The notes: generated by a model not told the origin, from the sequence alone. A stretch of 64,000 nucleotides of DNA from Irpex lacteus (GCA_001986395.2 MQVO02000002.1:2790001-2854000); one strand, 5' to 3'; numbered from the stretch's first letter, positions 35,659 through 46,571 are shown. Program-made: numbers and translations.

Positions 35659-38600
35659 ATGCCTCCTCGTTCTCGTAGCCCAAGTCAGGATGGTGGCCCA
35701 GCCAGCAAAAGGAAACGTACCGACAATACCGAGCCAGCTGACACGAGCTCATCCGCTACGACTCCCGACATACAAGAGGTCGCACCGCCTGCCGAACAGA
35801 CGTTAACCCGTAAAAAGAAGACACGGAAGAACGATACCGAATCAAATAGTACGAAGGCTAGGTTCGAGGCTAGATGGAATACAAAGAATGTTTCAGACGA
35901 AGAGATCCTTGGTAAGTTCTTCATACTCTGAGTGCGCTCTCACCGGCTTGCTAACACGCTACTCTCCGATACCTATAGAGAGCCAGCGTTCTGGCTGGAA
36001 GTCAGATGTCTACGAACACTTCGAAAAGCCTTCTCTGGTCTACATCGACGGCGACGTGCATTATAAGTTCGTTTGTAAATCAAAGTACGTCTTTCGCGTT
36101 CTATTCTCTGTATTTAAATATATTGAATCGCTCGTATCAGCCCAAAACTGCCCCCTCTTACACGTGTCCGGTGGGATACCTCGACAGGGAATCTCATACG
36201 GCACATGAACGAGTGCAATAAGAAGGTCGCGCCTCCTGGCCAAGGCATTAACGACTTCGCACATGGGTCGACGTATTCCAAAGCCCGCATGCGATACCTC
36301 TTAGCAGTCTGGGTAGTCAGACGCCACCGCCCGTACACAATTATTCAAGACGATGAGCTATTGGCCATCTTTCGCATGCTTTACAGCCGCGTTGAGGTGC
36401 CTCATCCGACAACCCTCTCGAAGGACGTCAAGGAAATGTTTGTCATCGCTCAAAAGAACGTTGCTAAGGAGTTACAGGTGAGTTATCGCATATCGTATCA
36501 AGCAAATTTGTTTTACTTACACTGGTCTCACTCTGCTAGAACTACCCAGGCCGATTGCATCTCGGCGTGGATGGATGGACATCTCCGAATGTCCTGTCCT
36601 TTCTAGGCGTAACCGTTCATTTCGTCAAGGACGGCAAGATGAAATGCTTCATCCTTGACTTCCTTAGGTACGTCTTTATTGTCTTGCCGGCTGTATTTGC
36701 TTTATTGGGAATATTTGCTAACGTGATTTGTGTACTATCTAGGCTTGTGAAGAGTCATACTGGCGAGTATCTTGCGGAAGAACTACGCACTTGTCTGGAG
36801 CGCTACGGGATTTCGAAGAAGATGTTATCCCTGGTCGCCGACAATGCATCAAACAACAACACGCTTGTTGTTGAGCTGGAGTCGCTCGGGGGTATCAACA
36901 GTGCCGCCACTCGTGTCCGTTGTGCGGCACATATTCTCAACCTGGTGGTTAAGGTAAGCAACACAGGCCGGCTCTTGCACAGCACATAACTAACGATATC
37001 GTAGGCAATTATATCACCCTTCACAAAAGCACGGCGCCTCACGAAAGCTGCGATGGTTGATGCAGCAGATGCCGGTGGGGAGGAATCGGGCGAAGACGAA
37101 GACAACGACGACAACGCAAGCGAAGCCAACGCAAGCGAAGACCACGACGACAACGACGAGGACGAGGAGTACGGCGTCGACAGTGATCGAGAAGATGCCG
37201 ATGATGTAGACATCGAGGTGATCATCGCAGAAGTGGAGCAGAAACACAAGCTCAGCAAGAAGGAAGAACGCGAGAGCCAGTTCGCTGTAACCAAGGTGTG
37301 TTGCTCATGTGTACTATGACCCGTCCGAGTTACTGATTCTCCCACGACAGTTAGTTGAGCTTGCGAAACGCGTCTTCCACTCCCCTAGCCTTCGCACTGA
37401 TCTCCGCACTTGCTGCGAGAAAGCTGAAATTACGCCCAAGGAGATGAAGCGTGCAGTTCCAACTCGCTGGAACTCTCTGGCTGAGGCTATCGGACGCGCA
37501 GTGGAGCTCCGTGCAGGCATCGACGCCTTGGTCCGTCTCGGCAAGTACGACAAGCCTGCGAAGAAAGGTGAACTTAGGCAGTATAGGCTAAGCCCGCGCG
37601 AGTGGGATATCTTGGGACAACTACATGAGGTACTTAAGGTACGTACTCTGTCCTTATATGTCTTAACCATGCCGTACTCATGAGCAATGCTTAGATGTTT
37701 CTTCGTGCAACCGTGCGCGTATCGCAAACGAATACACCTCTACTACATGAGGTAATCCCCATCATCGATATCCTCACCAAAGGCCTCACCAATACCGTCG
37801 CCGACGAGAAGATCATCCAACCTGTGCGAGTCGCCGCAGCGCGAGGATATCAGGTTATCAACAAGTACTATTCGCTTACTGACGAGAGCATCATGTACCG
37901 GGCGGCGATGAGTACGTACACAACTGCGTCATTGCTCACTCTTCATGTGCTAATGGTTACCATCTAGTTCTTCATCCACGCTACAAGACGGAATACTTCC
38001 GTCGACAAGAGTGGGAACCCGACTGGATTCTCACGGCCGTGAACTTGGTTCGCGAGCAGTGGCAGAAGAACTACCGTCCAAAACCGGCCGCACTTGAGTC
38101 TCAGGGGGCCTCGCAAGTATTGGTACGTGGTTCCGCTTATCGTTTCGCTTTCGATACCATTGCTAATAGCGTACGTGACGGCAGTCGAGCGGCGACATTG
38201 ATAAGGACCCGTTTGCGGAGCTCGACACATGGGATGGCGATTCCACAATCGACCCGTTCGAGCAATTCATATCGACACCCACCTTCCCCACTGTCAAGGA
38301 TCCCTTACAGTGGTGGAGCTCCCAGCTCGTCGGATGCAGCGAGACAAGTGCGGCATTCGCGCAAATGTGCCTCGACTTCCTATCGGTGCCAGGTATGTAC
38401 ACCATCAATTACTATATTACTATTATCTATATTACGAGGCATGCGTGATGTGCTAATATGATTAATAGCTGCTTCAACCGACGTTGAACATGCGTTCTCA
38501 CGAAGCGGTCTAACGGTCTCGAAGCGCCGCCACGCCTTGTCAGATGAGTCTGTCCGTGCAGCCACAGTACTTGGCTCATGGGCCACTCTTCCGGGCGCTA

Positions 38601-38707
38601 TTCCGGAGGATCAGATCGTCGCCATGCTGCGCGACAAGAGCAAACGCACGAAGTCAACTGGAGTACCGAATGTATATGAAGACGACGCTGAGCTAGAGAT
38701 TTTATAA
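35659..38707 (+). CDS. hAT transposase (hAT-2)
   Basis: The ATG at 35659 starts MPPRSRSPSQDGG, a basic Ser-rich tail. About ten exons keep frame to the TAA at 38705-38707. A BED-type zinc finger is readable over the second to third exon (FVCKS, then GNLIRHMNEC). The catalytic core shows D in LGVDGWTSPNV (about 36563-36590) and D in SLVADNASNNN (about 36830-36865), followed by RCAAHILNLVVK. An Asp/Glu-rich insert lies at 37070-37230, TRWNSLAEA at 37462, and the C-terminal dimerisation region has WWSSQL (38312) and TDVEHAFSRSG (38478). The frame was followed across every junction without a stop. The surrounding inverted repeats and target duplication make this a candidate active autonomous element. 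Confidence 0.88.
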
Positions 38708-38917
38708 TGTATATGTATGTTTATAGCTCAAAAATAAATTACATGTTTTCGCTGCAGGCACCTGCAGGTACACCTGCTATAGTCAGAAGCACTACCTGCA
38801 CCCTCGCGCTACCTGTGGGTGCCGGGTACCTGCAACCCGCGGGTCATATACCTGTAGGTAATATGACAGGTTAACCCACAGGTTCCTGCGGGTATCGGCT
38901 ACCCGTGCTGAGCTTTA

Positions 38918-38925
38918 TAGAACAT
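38918..38925 (+). repeat. Right copy of hAT-2 target site duplication (TAGAACAT)
   Basis: Identical to 33145-33152 and directly next to the right inverted repeat of hAT-2. Confidence 0.95.
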
Positions 38926-39750
38926 GTTCGTCAACTTGTCGATGGCGCTGGTTTTCTACTGTTTCAGCTGGTCATTTTGAGGCACTATCTGGACCGTACA
39001 CCTGTGGACGACGAGGAGATCTATCGGATAGTATCTCAGGAGCGGCTGGAAGTCATAGAGATAGAAAGGATCAATCAGGAAAAGAGGCTTAACTTGCTGG
39101 TTCAAGCAGCGAATTCGGACAGTGATTCAAATCTTCCGGATGAAGACCTTCCGGATGAGCTCAACACTATGTTCCCCCTCATGCAGACACTAGAAGACAT
39201 GCCCACCCTTCATCCAACTATTCCCCAACGCTCCTCTATTCGCATCACCCGCCATATGTCTATCCCAGAGCAGGCATATGCAGCTTGTCTGAAATGGACA
39301 GATACCACCTGCCACGAGAAATTGAGTGCAAATCTTCCATTAGAGCCTACTCAAGATAAGATCAAAGTGGACCCGAAGCTTCCCCTTGTTTTCGATAACC
39401 CTCATGCTCCTTTGGCGTTTGTCGACACAATTGCAGGAGCACCGCAGCATGTGTGGCCACCTGCAACAACCGCTGGCTTAACTGGTGGTCCAACCTATGA
39501 AGAACTACTTGGAGGGCCTATCGAAGCACGAAAACGCCCCAAGCCTACACCTAAAGCAAAAGCGAAAGGTACAGCAGACAGTACTCTGCAACCACAAGTA
39601 GAAGTGTTCACTGCTAGCGTGCCGATTTCATCAATTACCACAGGATCCGAGTCCGTGGCTCTGACTCGGACAGCCAGTGAACCAGGAAAGCGGAGGTCTT
39701 TACGCATACTGGAGGCAGAGGATAAGCACAAAAAGCAGAAGTTAACATAG
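38926..39750 (+). pseudogene. C-terminal part of the MULE transposase gene, displaced by hAT-2
   Basis: The frame continues exactly from the left flank: the codons for VEH at 33144-33152 are followed after the insertion by VRQLVDGAGF. The tail is acidic, then Pro/Lys-rich (KRPKPTPKAKAKG at about 39530-39570), and ends with a basic RRSLRI, KHKKQK segment that could be a nuclear localisation signal; the TAG is at 39748-39750. Nothing initiates translation here apart from non-ATG codons in the hAT end, so this part is probably silent unless hAT-2 excises. Confidence 0.8.
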
Positions 39751-40020
39751 CTTTAGCGGCTTTAATGTCTATATAGCATATGTTCTGTCCTGATGTAGCT
39801 CAATGTACTTGAAGTTTAAGTTCAAGTTTGCTCAAGTTTGCTTCAAATTTGCTGAAGTTTGCTTCAAGTTTGCTCAAGTTTGCTTCAAGTTTCCTATGTT
39901 ACGTCAAGTTACTTCAAGTTAAATCAAGTGACAGAGCAGCTGTGACATATCATACATGTTAGGACATATGCAGTCTCCTACTTCTGTTTTATAAAGTCTG
40001 GAAGAACTAGGGAGCACAGT
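39751..40020. repeat. AAGTTTG-rich simple repeat
   Basis: Between 39807 and 39930 the motif TCAAGTTTGCT and close variants repeat about ten times in direct orientation. Related CAAGTTTG/AAGTTACTT motifs recur at 43050-43100 and 43258-43345, so they may mark the ends or subterminal parts of an element spanning the intervening gene. No gene seen. Confidence 0.55.
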
Positions 40021-40470
40021 GTCTTCTCCTCGCCGTTCGATCGGCGCCTATTTTGAGCGATAGGTGCGAGGGCATGATTTACCGCAAGTGGTTGCTGCAT
40101 AGAAAGAGCTATGAGCCCTGGTATATCAAGTCTATACATCTATTTAGCACTATACCATTTGTCCTTTGATGCCTCACATAAGATTCAGAGAGTACAGGCT
40201 CTCCTCGTCGTTCGACCGGCGCCTATTTTGAGCGATAGGTGCGAGGGCATGATTTACCGCAAGTGGTTGCTGCATAGAAAGAGCTATGAGCCCTGGTATA
40301 TCAAGTCTATACATCTATTTAGCACTATACCATTTGTCTTTTGAGGCCTTGCATAAGATTCAGAGAGTACAGGCTCTCCTCATCGTTCGACCGGCGCCTA
40401 TTTTGAGCGATAGATGCGAGGGCCTGATTTACCAGATGTGTTTACTCGACAGGGAAAGCTATAAGCTCTG
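40021..40470. repeat. 175-bp tandem repeat, about 2.5 copies
   Basis: The landmark CGGCGCCTATTTTGAGCGAT occurs at about 40042, 40217 and 40392, a period of 175 bases. The first two copies are nearly identical across the full unit; the third diverges after about 60 bases. Each unit contains a short open frame (SYEPWYIKSIHL), which simply repeats and is not considered a gene. Confidence 0.9.
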
Positions 40471-40632
40471 ATATATAATCTCCATAGAGTCATGTTGCAC
40501 CACATGTCATTAATATCGAAGAAATATCACATCCAGTCTCAGGCTGTCTATCTTCAAAAGTCTTCTAAAGAAAGTGAAAGCATGCGAACACGTTTTGTTG
40601 GAGAGTTACTATCCAAAGATACTGGTAAAAGC

Positions 40633-42724
40633 TTAGTAGGCGATGGTTGTGCGTGTATAGAACCACTCACATAAAACCTCCTTGCGCTTGCTGGCAGAGC
40701 GTGTGACACGATTTTCGGTAGGGTCTCTCTTCGATGTCTGAGCCGCACGGGCCGCCCTTCGAGCCTGTTTAGCACATAGATCTCCGGTTGGTAGAGCTTT
40801 CTTCTTGCGCTGGGCCTCTAATTGTGCGACAGTCATCTCTTTGCGCCTACGGCCCCGCTTGCCTGTGATCTCCTGAAATAGATGAGAGCTAGAGTTAGAT
40901 TTTCAAGTATGATGATTTCAGCACAGCGAAAGATACTCACTATCTTGCGCCTTCCAACTTTGTTCTTCTTCTTACCTACCTCAAGATGAACCATGTTCAC
41001 AGTCTTGTCATGGAATGATATGGCTCTAAGAGTGGAAGCTTTACCCGCATCCCGGAAGTCTTTCTCAGCAGGGTACTGGGAGAGATATCCTCAACTTCTG
41101 ATGATAGTAGACTGAAAGAACTGTACCTTTGTGATGACATCAGAAAGACCCCACTCTTCAGGAAGCTGTGCTTGTATGACTGAGTAGCATTTAGATTCCT
41201 TAGTGCCAGCAGTGTAAATCCACACGGGAACAAATATATGCTTGGTGATTGTTCCACCATACGGAGAGGTGTAGGGAGCACCTAGGATTCAGAAAGGCCA
41301 TGAGCTCTAGTTTGCTATAATACCAGCTGCTCACCAATAGTATGATCTGGATTCAGCAATCCAGGAAGTTCTAACTTGGGATAGAGATCCGCACGGACAC
41401 AAGCCTCTATTTTGCGGTAGACCTGCACATAGGTAGCCTTGTAGGCTGCGTCCATACAGTATTGGTAAGCGAAGGGGTTGGACGAGTTGACGTCACAGGC
41501 CACGCACTTGAAGAACTTTGCAGAATGCCATTCCGAGCTCACGTCCTGCAGACGCTGAGCAAAGGAGTCGAACATCAAGTCGCTTTCACAAAGAACCCAT
41601 GTAGGAGTGAGAGGGTGAATTGCAAGGAGGTGAAGAATGTCGTTCGCAGTATGCTGACCGAATCCATTGAAAACCAACTGGTTCGAAGTGAGCGCGACGA
41701 GGAGAAAGGTTTGCTTCTTCTTCTTGTCTTCTTCATCAGGCGGCAGTGGCTCGTTGTGCACTCTCAACTCTTCCTCTCGCCATGCCTTGAGAGCAGCAAT
41801 AGCGGCGGGTTGCTGATAGAACCAGTCGGGGCCATACTTGCTATCAAAGACACGCCCCCATACCTTCCAGAAAACGGACGTGTTGTCAATTATAACAGCC
41901 TGTAAGAATTTAAAGTTACAGGACTTACAGCATTGTGCGGCTGAAGATCCTCGCTAGTCCAGTGGGAACCGCGGGTCACGATATGAATACGAGCCAGGCG
42001 ATCGAAATCGAGAAGCAGCCAAGCGAACTCGTCTGTCACAACTGCCATCATCATGACTATCTTCCGGTCCTGATCAGGATCAGGAGAGTCCGGGTCGATG
42101 AACTTCGGCAGCTGGAGGTAGGAGCGCATGCGAGCAGCTTTACTGCGGCTTGGGTTAGGTCCATTGACATCTCTCTTGCGGAGTGCAGCATAGTCCTCAA
42201 CGCTGACCTTAACCCAGTGGGCCTCCAAGGAATGTATAATAAATGCTGCATGCTAGAACGATATGAAAATTACTAAGTAGCAGCTACAAAACCAGAGAAG
42301 CACTCACATAACCAGCAGATACTGCGAGAATCTTTCCGCGGGCTTGAACATTAACCGGCCCCGCACGGAGTGGTCTTACAAGGTAGGCAAAGGGAGTATT
42401 TTTGCCACGCTCCTTTGACCGCTGTAGATCCATCGGACTCGGAAACTGCCAAGGTAGAGCCTCATCGTCTGGACAGGCATCCAATTCCGGTGAGTAGTCT
42501 GGACTGCATTCCACTGCTGCTGTTGTGTGTGGTTTCTGCTTTGTGCCAATGGTGAACGTGCACGGATGAAGTTGAATCACACCTGTGAAGTAAGATTAAT
42601 CACACAGCCTGTGTACGAGTATAGATTACGTACCATTAAGTGGGCGATGATTCTTCTTCTCATACTGGGCTTTTGCCTGCAGCATTCGCCTCTCAAAGAC
42701 TGCAAGAACTCCTCCCTCGGGCAT
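40633..42724 (-). CDS. Unrecognised multi-exon protein
   Basis: The reverse-strand ATG at 42724 starts MPEGGVLAVFERRMLQ. Introns at about 42583-42632, 42256-42308, 41900-41928, 41283-41335, 41077-41127 and 40872-40940 give a continuous frame to the TAA at 40635-40633. Landmarks are SPDYSPELDACPDDEALPW and MDLQRS near the N-terminus, YLQLPKFIDPDSPDPDQDR, WVLCESDLMFDSF, FKCVACDVNSS and YGGTITKHIFVPVW. The C-terminus is Lys/Arg-rich (GKRGRRRKEM) and looks nuclear. No known fold was recognised. The N-terminal SPDYSP, MDLQ region is echoed by a decayed fragment at 43619-43960. It could be a repeat-borne gene, because AAGTTTG-type repeats lie on both sides; unresolved. Confidence 0.7.
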
Positions 42725-43029
42725 GGTAGCCGGACTGCCATAAGACTGTGTCAGAGATGTAGAAGAAGAACTTTATCAAAAACACAAGGCGAACCAATTT
42801 TGAGCTTCGACGATGAAAGAGAAGTAGCGAGACACGTAGCTCGTCACTCAAGACTTCCGCGCGGGCACCGTCGACGCGTTGGCGGGTTGTCACACTTCAC
42901 GTCGTGTCACTCCTGTCACGGCGTGTTTGGCCTGGTAGTCAATCTTTCGGTGTCAAGGGCCGGATACGCAACAAACGGATAGAAACACTCACAGGGTGAC
43001 TAACAGCAAAGGCAGAGACACGAAACCAG

Positions 43030-43400
43030 CGAAGTGCACCAGCGACGCGATTCAAGTTTGTCAAGTTTGTTATTCCAAGTCCGCCAAGTTACCCCAAGCG
43101 CCCCCCGAGACGACGTCGCCGCCTTTACTCAGTCAGTCGAGTTTCTCACAGCCATAGAAACAGGGGGGATTTGTGTAGACCTCACTATATACATGTTACA
43201 ATACTAACTAGCTTGTGTACACTAGAGGGAGGAACCGGAGACGCAGCCCAGCAAGCCCAAGTTACGGAAGTTTGTGCGTCCAAACTTGGCTGGGCGAAGT
43301 TAATGAAGTTTGTTGATTCAAAGTCCGCCAAGTTACTTCGCGCACCCTCCGTGTTTCGGAACACATCCCAGCCGTTGCTCCTTCATTTCTACTGGTAGTA
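43030..43400. repeat. CAAGTTTG / AAGTTACTT repeat patches
   Basis: Two patches (43050-43100 and 43258-43345) share TCAAGTTTG, CCAAGTCCGCCAAGTTAC and GAAGTTTGT words with the patch at 39807-39930. The repeated CCGCCAAGTTACYYC block in both patches suggests duplication. No gene seen. Confidence 0.4.
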
Positions 43401-43618
43401 TTGCACGCAAGCCCTCCGAATCTCCCTTATGTGCATGTAAATAGTCTCTGTTAGCTTTTTGGTCATTATTGATGAGGTTATATCTAGTTATCATATCATA
43501 TTCTGTTGTCATGCCCGAGGGTCCTGTTCTCCTAGTCTGGGCATATCGGATGAACAGGCGTATTAGGGCTTCAAATATACCTTTACAAGGTATGGTTATA
43601 CTCTGAACACATTCGCAT

Positions 43619-43960
43619 TTGCTTACTATGTGTCTAGCTCGCTTCATATTCTATCCCAGGTGCTTTGCAATGGGTACAGCTGTCAAGGGTTACGTGACTT
43701 GCACGGTACAGCATGAAGAAGACTACAATCCGGACATGGATATCTGTGAAGACAATCGTCCTGATCATGCTAAGCCTGGTCGGATGGACCTTCAATGTTC
43801 TTATAGGAAACCCTGGCAGTATTTATTAGAGAGCCATTTGGAAGGACCGCCTGTGGTTGGTGTTTTAGGAAGATATTGGCTGTTGCTGCTGGCCATGTGC
43901 GTATTTGTGTTATCTCTCGATTCTTCTTTGCTCAACACGATCAACACAGCATCTCGTTGA
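43619..43960 (+). pseudogene. Decayed copy of the N-terminal part of the 42724-40633 gene
   Basis: The open frame GTAVKGYVTCTV, DYNPDMDICEDN, GRMDLQCS, YLLESHLEGPPVV aligns position for position with the 42.5-42.3 kb part of the neighbouring reverse-strand gene (YSPELDACPDD, MDLQRS, AYLVRPLRAGPV). It is on the opposite strand, starts at a plausible acceptor (about 43660) and ends shortly after the shared block. It is likely a truncated inverted duplicate. Confidence 0.55.
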
Positions 43961-44251
43961 TACGCCCAAAAACGCGCTGCAGCTGCATGGATCCCCTTTC
44001 CGCCCAAGTCAACCATCTATTCATCTTTTACCACACTATCTCATCAATAAATACATAAAATGTATATATCAATAGATAGCTAGAAACTAGAGCTTTCATT
44101 CTATGTTCCTATCATAAAGTTTGGACAAGAACTGAAGGAAGTATGAGCTGGATGGCATGAGAAGACGACCAGCATATTCACACTCAGATAAACTCCGCAG
44201 TTAGGCGCTTCAGCATGGACACAAGTGAACGCGCAAGATTTGAGTTCAAAA

Positions 44252-44269
44252 GGTCGCAAGTTTGATTCC
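44252..44269 (+). repeat. tRNA T-arm / B-box-like motif
   Basis: GGTCGCAAGTTTGATTCC, preceded by A, looks like a tRNA variable loop plus T-arm (AGGTC, then GTTTGATTCC). The flanking 60 bases upstream match the block around 8334 (reverse strand), so the relic belongs to a repeat family. Confidence 0.5.
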
Positions 44270-44407
44270 TCCTTCAGCCTTTTTCAACGTCTTGTGTAAT
44301 TCAGATCACATGATGTTCAGAAAGACGGTAGAGCTGCAATAAATGGTCATTTATTATATTCATGGCTCTACATTTGTTTAATATTGTACGTGAAGTTAAC
44401 ATTGAAT

Positions 44408-44772
44408 TGTAAACTAGTTCAGACTCCGCCGCTGTAACCGTTACGCCAAAAGGCAGTTTAACTGAGAAGTTACATTCTCAGCCAACGCGGAGTATATATG
44501 CACTATCAGGCGCCGTGCTAACCCTCTGCCAGGGTTACACTCTTCCCCATTTTAAGACACTTATTCCCTTCCTCGGCGACGTCGCCTGACACCATGAGGG
44601 TCTTAGTGGGTTGCCTTATTGGGAATCGTGATATACGCTGCCCCAAGGGAAATCCCTTGCAAGTTGCCCGGAGCGGGGATGGAACCCGGCACCTGCAACC
44701 CGTAACTTCTCAGTTAGTGTAAACTGCCTTTTGGCGTAACGGTTACAGCGGCGGAGTCTGAACTAGTTTACA
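44408..44772. mobile_element. 365-bp inverted-repeat element (unclassified MITE)
   Basis: Ends match as long inverted repeats of about 65 bp starting TGTAAACTAGTTCAGACTCC on both strands. TGAAT is present on both flanks (44403-44407 and 44773-44777), a candidate 5-bp target duplication. The interior has no ORF but carries a T-arm-like block (reverse strand GGTGCCGGGTTCCATCCCC, about 44674-44693). It is non-autonomous; the superfamily is uncertain. Confidence 0.75.
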
Positions 44773-45125
44773 TGAATATAATCTTCCTTCTTCCAATAAA
44801 GACAAGTTTGATACTTTTTACATTATATATCTTGGCTGGTACATATAATGAAAAGATGGTAATCTATAATAGCTCCTAGTTGACATCAAAATCATGCAGA
44901 TTGAGTTATAATTGTTTAAATACTAGATAAACTGTATAAAATGATAATTCAATACAGTAACCATTGATGCAGGGCAATCATTGATGGATTTATAGTTATG
45001 AAAAAGGTCTCAGAATATGTTAGCAATTATATTGTGGTTTTATATGATTTTTACAGAGTGAAACGGGCCAACTGTGAAATAAATGACAAAACAACCAAAT
45101 ATTATTAAATCCTGTGACCTTCATG

Positions 45126-45664
45126 TAGTGTTGTGTCGAGTCGAGTCCAACTCACCGAGTCAACTCGACTCGCGAGTTTGCCTAGCAGAACTCGGAAAAC
45201 GAGTTGAGTTGAGTTTCACACTCGAGTCGACTCGCGAGTTGCTGATGGGACTGCATCCGCTGTACCTGATTGGCCAGGACACAATTTCCCGTTTGTTTCA
45301 GCTTGTCGACGTCAGTCCGCTTACATGAGTACGCGCGTCTATACCGGTGAAAGCAGGCCGGCGCCAACGTGCACGCAGTAAAACACTTTCAGAGGCTCAT
45401 GCATACATACCCCCGCCTTCACAAATCATTTTACTGGAGGTTACAATGAAAATGATACTCTAGACACTCTTGGGTGAAAATATATATTCTTCAACCCTTC
45501 CGAATCGGTGAAAACAACTTTCCTCACACTGCACGGGGAAATCCGAAGCTCGTGATGCAAACTCGCGAGTTGACTCGGTAACTCGACTTGGCTCAACTCG
45601 TGATGTCGAGTTTTTCCGAGTTGGATCGACTCAACTCAACTCAACTCAACTCGACACAACACTA
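45126..45664. mobile_element. 539-bp hAT MITE
   Basis: Terminal inverted repeats TAGTGTTGTGTCGAGT at both ends are flanked by a perfect 8-bp direct repeat CCTTCATG (45118-45125 and 45665-45672), the hAT signature. Both subterminal regions are packed with GAGTTGAGTC/GACTCAACTC words, likely transposase binding sites. No transposase is encoded. Its ends differ from those of hAT-2, so another hAT source is needed. Confidence 0.92.
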
Positions 45665-45687
45665 CCTTCATGTGTTCACCTAAGCAT

Positions 45688-45749
45688 GATTACACTTTTG
45701 CATAGTTAGGCGCCAGAAGGACAGCGCCTAACCATGTAAAAGTGTAATC
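45688..45749. repeat. Second copy of the 118-215 hairpin repeat
   Basis: GATTACACTTTTGCATAG, then TTAGGCGC, mirrored by GCGCCTAAC, then CATGTAAAAGTGTAATC. It is shorter than the copy at 118-215 because the outer CCGGTCTG arms are absent. Confidence 0.75.
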
Positions 45750-46528
45750 ACCATTACATGAGCAAGAAAGTATGTTTCTAGAGGCATATGAGCCAGAAAG
45801 CATGTTTTTGAGAGGTATATACGTGTTTTATTGTCCTACACTATGTTATAAAGCTTGTATATGTGAACATAGATCAATATACACATAGTGCCATCATAAC
45901 ATAGCCCAAAATGGTAGTCAATGGTGTTACTAGAACTTTGATTTGAGTTAAAGTTCTAAAAGTGGCCGCATCATGAAAATGATAGTTTCTAGCCCATTAT
46001 AATGTTTAAAAAAGCAATAGTATGAACTAAGCACATGTTTGGGTGCTTATATATGTTTGTTTTTCCTTTTTTGGAAAAACCACATGTTCAAAACGTATGA
46101 TAACATATGAAAATATACAAAAACATCTGAAAACATAAAATCAATATATACATACCATTTTGGCTCATGATTTCAAATTCAAACCGTCATTTTTAATCAC
46201 TCCAGTGATCCATAATCTGACCACTGGAGATACACAAAAGACCTTCAATTTCTTTCATTCTTCTTTCAAATTTTTGCAGAGTTAAATCTGATTTGTGCAG
46301 TACAGTAACATTGCAGCTTTGACAGAGAACTGACATAGTGCTTGAATATACATATATACTTTGTCGAGTGAAAATACATCTGATTGAAATCGCCTTTTGG
46401 TGAAACAGTTTAGATGCTTGCCGCTTGAAGTTTGAACTATTTTACAAAGTTATTGCTTCTACACTCCTTATAGTATTATATAAGGTATATGTTTGATTGT
46501 TTTACTATGGTTTCAAATTTATAAAAAC

Positions 46529-46571
46529 TCAGGAATCGTTTCCTGCCACTTGATGACCTCACTCCCACAAG
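46529..46571 (+). mobile_element. Helitron2-like 3' terminus
   Basis: TCAGGAATCGTTTCC, CACTTGATGA and CTCCCACAAG match the family signature. The following 80 bases (46573-46653) are the reverse complement of 6945-7012, inside another copy, so one Helitron-like copy was inserted into another. A separate 5' end (ACGATTCCTGAG, about 46656) follows at once. Confidence 0.55.

Larger units (their letters stand above)
33153..38917 (+). mobile_element. hAT-2: complete 5,765-bp hAT transposon inserted in the MULE gene
   Basis: The ends are imperfect terminal inverted repeats: left TAAAGGTCAGAACGGGT and right (reverse strand) TAAAGCTCAGCACGGGT, flanked by the perfect 8-bp duplication TAGAACAT. Just inside both ends lie dense ACCTGYGGGT/ACCCGCRGGT repeats (33166-33305 and 38757-38905), the expected transposase binding sites. 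The interior holds an apparently intact transposase gene on the right and two small genes on the left. Removing the element and one duplication rejoins the MULE frame, so the insertion is precise and probably recent relative to decay of the host gene. Confidence 0.95.

Noticed and set aside
40111..40471. Repeated SYEPWYIKSIHLFS frames as genes
   Set aside because: They are the same tandem-repeat unit read several times.
44408..44772. Complete tRNA gene in the 365-bp element
   Set aside because: The T-arm-like block is good, but acceptor and anticodon stems could not be paired.
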